From: Hemicentrotus pulcherrimus | Lineage: Eukaryota; Echinodermata; Echinoidea; Camarodonta; Strongylocentrotidae | Direction of reading: 5' to 3' | DNA: 64,000 nucleotides | Assembly (NCBI GenBank): GCA_003118195.1 | Contig: BEXV01000057.1 | Location: 467,473 to 531,472, forward strand | Shown: in pieces, positions 61,601-64,000 of the stretch | Position numbering within the stretch: the stretch's first letter is position 1 | How the letters are laid out: the number at the start of each line of letters is the position of its first letter | The notes under the pieces: model-generated | Database searches by the model: none | Told to the model about the DNA's origin: nothing | Seen by the model: only the letters and a program-made list of their open reading frames with translations | Translations under genes and position numbers: made by a program

Positions 61601-63840
61601 AACTTAGGATCTTTGTGAAACACCCCCCTGATGTTTAAAGAACAATAAATATTTTAATACAATAGATTCCATCACACAAATGTATGAATTGATGATAATA
61701 CGATGCGTTTCCCTTCTGCTGGGACAACAATCCTCAATTAGAAAATCCCTCAGATAGGATTGAAAGCCATAACTCCTTGTTTGCTTTGTTGTATAAACCG
61801 CATGTGCTTTCTTGGCATTCTAGTAAAAATTAATGTAATCACAATAACATTTGGAAATGTATTTTCATCAAAACAATGCAACCTTGTGTTTGCCATTGCA
61901 TCTAAAACTTCTCAGTTCTGTAATATAATACTAGTACTTTTAAGGAATAATATGCATAATATATATACATAAAAGTATATACATCCACAATGGAATTTAT
62001 TTTAAAAATCAAGGGATTATCTTTCATTACATTTGTCACTGACAGGTGCGGAGTGTGTTTTTCCCGGTGAAGTCGACACAATAGCATCACTAACATCGGT
62101 CCACACGAGACGTTCAAAGTCTGCACCAACATCCTCCGTAGACGACTCACTGCGATGTCTTCGGCGTGGGATGGGGTCTTGTATTTTGCCAAAGTCACCC
62201 ATGGGAGCGGCAAAGGCAGTATCGTCTGCACCTAGGGAATCCCGGACAGTTTCTGCATGAAATTCAAATTTCATAGAACATTACCTGTAGCATTTAAAGT
62301 GTACTAGTGGACACTGATACTTTCAAATTTGGAAGGAATATTTTGACATGATATTTAATCTAAAACCAGAAACTTTTATGTGCATGAAATGTTAGAGAAC
62401 TCAAGAGAGGTTCTCATTTGCGAAAATTTTGTGCGGTGAAGTAACTGAATCCAAACCAACATAAAACTGAATTTCTGCAATTTGCAAAGAAGTTTTACCA
62501 TAAGAAATCGTTAAAGGCCACTTGCCTACAGTGACCATGCATTTGGTCTCCCTCAAGAGAGAGAGACAAGAGTGTTAAAGAAACTATCTAGAAAGGCCAC
62601 CTGTCTAAAGTGGCCACTTTTTACATTTCCCTTGGGTGGTCTTTCTAGACAGGTTTAACTGTATTACACCTTACCTGATGACAGACTTCTTTGATAGGTA
62701 CACACACTCTTGGCTGGAACTAAGACAGTACTCTCAACTCTTTTTGGAAAAAAGAGTCTTTTACCCTTGTAAATACCATCATTGCAGTCAATTTGCCTGG
62801 AACATGGATATTCCTAGCAAAAAAATACATTACAAAATACCATTCTTTAATTTTATTTTTAAAAATTGTTTAATTTTTCAAATATAAAAATGGACTTAAA
62901 ATAGACTTTTTACTCATTTTAGGAGCAAAAGATTTATTTACCCTAATTCATATTTACGAATCTTTAAAAATCATATTTACAAACACAAAACAAATATTTA
63001 TTTCATGGATTTTTCAAAAAAATTTCAGGTTTAATATCTTTATTTAATTTAGCCATTCAAATAAAAGTTAGACTTTAGTTTTGCTATTCTTCAATGGCAA
63101 TAATAAATATTACTGTAAATAGAATAACATAAAAGGTCTGTCCTCACCAATTCTATACCAACATGTTCCTCCATGTAAAGATCTGGTTTCCCATGCCATA
63201 TCACATGACCATATTTGAATCCTTCATGCTCTGTGTCAATAAAGACTTGACTCCCAACAGTGAAATTGAAAGGGTCCTCTGAAGTCACCATCGGTTCTTA
63301 GGAGTGAAAATAATTATAACCTAGATATGAATGAAGTAACTTAATCAGTTACCAGAGACAATGGTCTGTACAAAATTCTCTTCACCTTCAAAAACAGCAT
63401 CTACTTCTGACAAGCTCAAACAAGTAGAGAATGTGTTAATAAAAATAATGAATTTCCTTTCTCATCTGAAAATGTACAACATTTATATGAAGTACATGTA
63501 CATGTAATATAAAGTACATGTACATGTAATATATTTTATAAAGAGATGTAATCTAATTTTAATTACCGGTACTAGTCATGTGAAAATTTTAAAGTTAACA
63601 GAAATTTGTGCTGGTACACAAAAAAGATAATGCAAAGCAATGGGCTGCGAGTTTAATAAATGAAACATAAAATTCCCCACCTATTGAATGCTGATCTAGA
63701 ACCCCTGGCTGGTCTAGAATTGCAAGTGGAAAGACAGATGCTTTGGGACATAGGATTGTTCGCTCAAGGTTGTGAGGATGAAAGAGTTTCCGGCCTTCAT
63801 ATGTTCCGTCATTCCTATCAGACGGTTTAACAGGATGATC
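42026..63840 (-). CDS. CYLD-like deubiquitinase with five Death domains, 5' end outside the window (19 exons, 1356 aa seen)
   Basis: Exons in transcript order: 63840-63681, 63296-63148, 62813-62675, 62252-62031, 61091-60747, 60312-60055, 59548-59291, 58750-58493, 57811-57488, 57017-56754, 50122-49836, 49088-48923, 48513-48258, 47320-47162, 45010-44875, 44323-44215, 43844-43726, 43279-43042, 42249-42026. Every junction is in phase; the sum is 4071 nt with a TGA stop. Residues (partial numbering): part of CAP-Gly 1 at 1-53, CAP-Gly 2 about 65-145, polar basic linker 150-338, Death domains 340-425, 426-511, 512-597, 598-680 and 706-792, CAP-Gly 3 about 845-935, and a USP core 960-1356 with Cys980, His1258 and Asp1276. 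CYLD removes Lys63- and Met1-linked ubiquitin and restrains NF-kB signalling. Death domains are not part of the CYLD architecture I know. The N-terminus lies beyond base 64000. Confidence 0.9.
42515..43012. repeat. Tandem duplication of a (CAC)n-anchored ~174-bp unit
   Basis: Two close copies (about 42735-42840 and 42900-43012) share a (CAC)n run, TTAGCGGCAGCAGCAGAAGC and a following AT-rich stretch. A third, more degenerate copy is at 42520-42605. It lies in the last intron of the CYLD-like gene and contains an N at 42653. Confidence 0.85.
43918..44018. repeat. (GA)n purine microsatellite
   Basis: About 100 bases of GA/GGGA repeats in an intron of the CYLD-like gene, upstream of the zinc-insert exon on the minus strand. 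Confidence 0.9.
44700..44850. repeat. Probable degenerate fold-back element
   Basis: GGGCCAGTTGATATCAATCG at the left and GATCAATCGTAACTCTTTG…GGGGCCC at the right are partly inverse, with CGATTGAT repeated inside. Similar in style to the other GGGCCC-ended fold-backs here. Confidence 0.4.
45011..47161 (-). other. 2.1-kb intron of the CYLD-like gene
   Basis: AT-rich with no exon-like sequence. Its left-hand two thirds show nothing notable; the right third is the TCA microsatellite at 46619-47115. Confidence 0.6.
46619..47115. repeat. Long compound (TCA)n microsatellite with 63-bp higher-order unit
   Basis: About 500 bases of TCA/ATC with recurring TTG, CCT and AAT variants. A 63-bp block ending ATCTTTGTCATCATCACC repeats in tandem around 46735-46875. 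Confidence 0.9.
48078..48162 (-). pseudogene. Degenerate duplicate of the 3' end of the catalytic-Cys exon
   Basis: On the minus strand, GAA ATC CAG ACC ATA and CCT CTT AGA resemble the end of the exon at 48258-48513 (GAA ATT CAG AGG ATA … CCT CTT AGA). The donor is damaged: GTTAAGATT where the true exon has GTAAGATT. Both copies are followed on the plus-strand left side by similar C/A-rich DNA, so about 150 bp was duplicated in tandem. No full exon remains. Confidence 0.6.
48205..48224. repeat. Poly-C run
   Basis: At least 14 consecutive C within a C/A-rich intronic stretch (47930-48240). Confidence 0.9.
48923..50122 (-). other. CAP-Gly domain 3
   Basis: Exons 49836-50122 and 48923-49088. 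The sequence [16 protein letters not shown]…IAGIELEE followed by [15 protein letters not shown] and QCRPDSRFP matches the third CAP-Gly domain of CYLD, which in vertebrates binds NEMO. The junction at GIEL|EEP is phase 0, as at the same place in CAP-Gly 2, which supports common descent of the two. Confidence 0.88.
49697..49782. repeat. (GA)n microsatellite
   Basis: About 85 bases of GA-rich repeat in the intron left of the CAP-Gly 3 exon 49836-50122. Confidence 0.9.
53616..54169. mobile_element. TTAA-flanked inverted-repeat element
   Basis: TTAAAGGTACCATGTCCC at 53616 is matched by GGGACATAGTACCTTTAA ending at 54169, with TTAA at both outer ends. 554 bp, no transposase. The 96-aa open frame inside is not supported. 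Confidence 0.75.
54838..55485. mobile_element. TA-flanked element with ~190-bp inverted arms (Tc1/mariner-type MITE)
   Basis: Left arm TACTGTGTGAGTCAAAA…, right arm the reverse complement of TACAGTGTGAGTCAAAA…. Both contain AGAGTGTTTTATCCCAAATC and GCGAGAGTGCAAAAATCG at matching places. 648 bp, non-coding. Confidence 0.85.
56085..56530. repeat. Three tandem ~150-bp units carrying TGACCTTTGACC motifs
   Basis: Each unit contains a TGACC/TTTGACC cluster, GATACATACA, a CCATC.ATC.GTTCT segment and GTGATCAC. The array ends in (GGAC)n and TAATGCCTCCGG; a similar TAATGCCTCCGCC lies at 55958-55970. Resembles dispersed repeats common in marine invertebrate genomes. Confidence 0.75.
56754..60312 (-). 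other. Array of five Death-domain exons
   Basis: One exon per domain: DD1 60055-60312, DD2 59291-59548, DD3 58493-58750 (each 258 nt), DD4 57488-57811 (324 nt), DD5 56754-57017 (264 nt). All have phase 1 at both ends. The Death-domain pattern is clear in DD1-DD3: N-terminal helix ([13 protein letters not shown]), W..LAENLG, an acidic/polar turn, ML.RWRE, then LI.A….LANELE. DD2 has [12 protein letters not shown] and LLDW; DD3 has FWKRLGNEL and LLRWKRR. DD4 ([24 protein letters not shown]) and DD5 ([23 protein letters not shown]) are more divergent. DD4 has a Pro/Arg tail (RMPRVPPPR). Confidence 0.88.
60395..60468. mobile_element. Solo end of the TTAA MITE family
   Basis: TTAAAAGGGGAAGTCCACC followed by GTTTCAATAAAAGCAGAAAAATGAGAGAAAC, closely matching the left arm of the element at 3573-4077. 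No opposite arm is visible nearby. Confidence 0.75.
60747..62252 (-). other. Polar, basic linker exons between CAP-Gly 2 and the Death domains
   Basis: Exon 62031-62252 (73 full codons) contains [11 protein letters not shown], a basophilic-kinase-type motif. Exon 60747-61091 (114 full codons) is Lys/Thr/Gly-rich ([29 protein letters not shown]). Both are phase 1 at both ends and look disordered. No domain recognised. The intron between them carries the fold-back element at 61343-61631. Confidence 0.75.
61343..61631. mobile_element. Fold-back MITE with ~70-bp arms
   Basis: CAGGGGGGTGTTTCACAAAG… at the left and its reverse complement …CTTTGTGAAACACCCCCCTG at the right, with few mismatches over about 70 bp. 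289 bp, in an intron of the CYLD-like gene. Confidence 0.85.
62515..62660. repeat. Diverged repeat with GGCCAC/GTGGTC motifs
   Basis: GGCCACTTGCCTACAGTG, GGCCACCTGTCTAAAGTGG and a final GACAGGTTTAACTGTA. A looser relative (GTGGTCTTT…GTTTCACTGTA) is at 54326-54484. Class unknown. Confidence 0.5.
62675..63840 (-). other. CAP-Gly domains 1 (C-terminal part) and 2
   Basis: Exon 63681-63840 gives [12 protein letters not shown], the conserved C-terminal half of a CAP-Gly domain. Exons 63148-63296 and 62675-62813 give a complete second one: [10 protein letters not shown]…YGHVIWHG…VGIEL then [13 protein letters not shown]. In vertebrate CYLD the first two CAP-Gly domains contact microtubules. The first exon uses a less usual donor, GTGGGG. 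The N-terminal half of CAP-Gly 1 should lie just beyond the right edge. Confidence 0.85.
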
Positions 63841-64000
63841 CTGGGTAATGAAGAACCACACAAGCTTAAATGTGTAAATTTCTGACAACATATTTTCAGC
63901 ATTGCAATGAAGCAGGTAAACACACTGTAGCAACCATCTGTATATGAAGGATTAATTATCTCTGTAAACTACACCTTTTTTTTTTTCCTCATATCAGTTT

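Noticed and set aside
1..64000. CRISPR arrays, bacterial operons, riboswitches, rRNA genes
   Set aside because: None present; spliced eukaryotic genes throughout, and the tandem repeats are micro- or minisatellites without spacers.

Overview
This is a stretch of animal nuclear DNA, AT-rich, with spliced genes, GT-AG introns, many microsatellites and small fold-back (MITE-like) repeats. The gene content fits an invertebrate deuterostome, and a sea urchin or another echinoderm is the most likely source. The evidence is an RGS22 orthologue, a CAP/EGF/ShK membrane protein, and a CYLD-type deubiquitinase carrying Death domains. Species identity is inference. Three single N bases sit beside long C runs, so this is draft-quality sequence.

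Layout. (1) 1-2.7 kb: no gene seen. (2) 2.7-4.9 kb, plus strand: a two-exon Rab-like small GTPase (229 aa) with a non-canonical switch II; its single intron holds a 505-bp TTAA-flanked fold-back element. (3) 4.9-8.5 kb: intergenic, microsatellites only. (4) 8.5-21.1 kb, plus strand: a 16-exon RGS22-like gene whose exon phases join into one 1374-aa frame with three RGS-type regions. (5) 21.1-23.6 kb: convergent intergenic region. (6) 23.6-36.1 kb, minus strand: a 13-exon gene for a 631-aa membrane-anchored CAP-superfamily protein (signal peptide, polybasic cleavage site, CAP domain, EGF/ShK cysteine-rich region, Ser/Thr-rich stalk, EGF-like repeat, an unassigned ~175-aa module, TM helix). (7) 36.1-42.0 kb: intergenic, with a 67-bp minisatellite. 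(8) 42.0-63.8 kb, minus strand and running off the right edge: 19 exons, 1356 aa in frame, of a CYLD-like deubiquitinase. It keeps the CYLD order of CAP-Gly domains and a complete USP catalytic core, but has a tandem array of five Death domains between the second and third CAP-Gly domains.

The most notable find is gene 8. In the CYLD proteins I know, no Death domains occur. Here five consecutive Death-domain exons, all bounded by phase-1 introns and three of identical length (258 nt), are spliced in frame into a deubiquitinase whose catalytic Cys, His and Asp and zinc ligands are intact. This suggests a deubiquitinase that can dock directly on Death-domain signalling scaffolds (TLR/IL-1R, TNFR or apoptosis type) and edit ubiquitin chains there. 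The function is inference; the architecture is read directly from exons whose phases all agree.

Two neighbouring plus-strand genes (Rab-like and RGS22-like) both concern G-protein switches, but nothing in the sequence shows that they are functionally linked. All exon boundaries were assigned by hand from splice consensus, reading frame and family similarity; no transcript data or database search was available.
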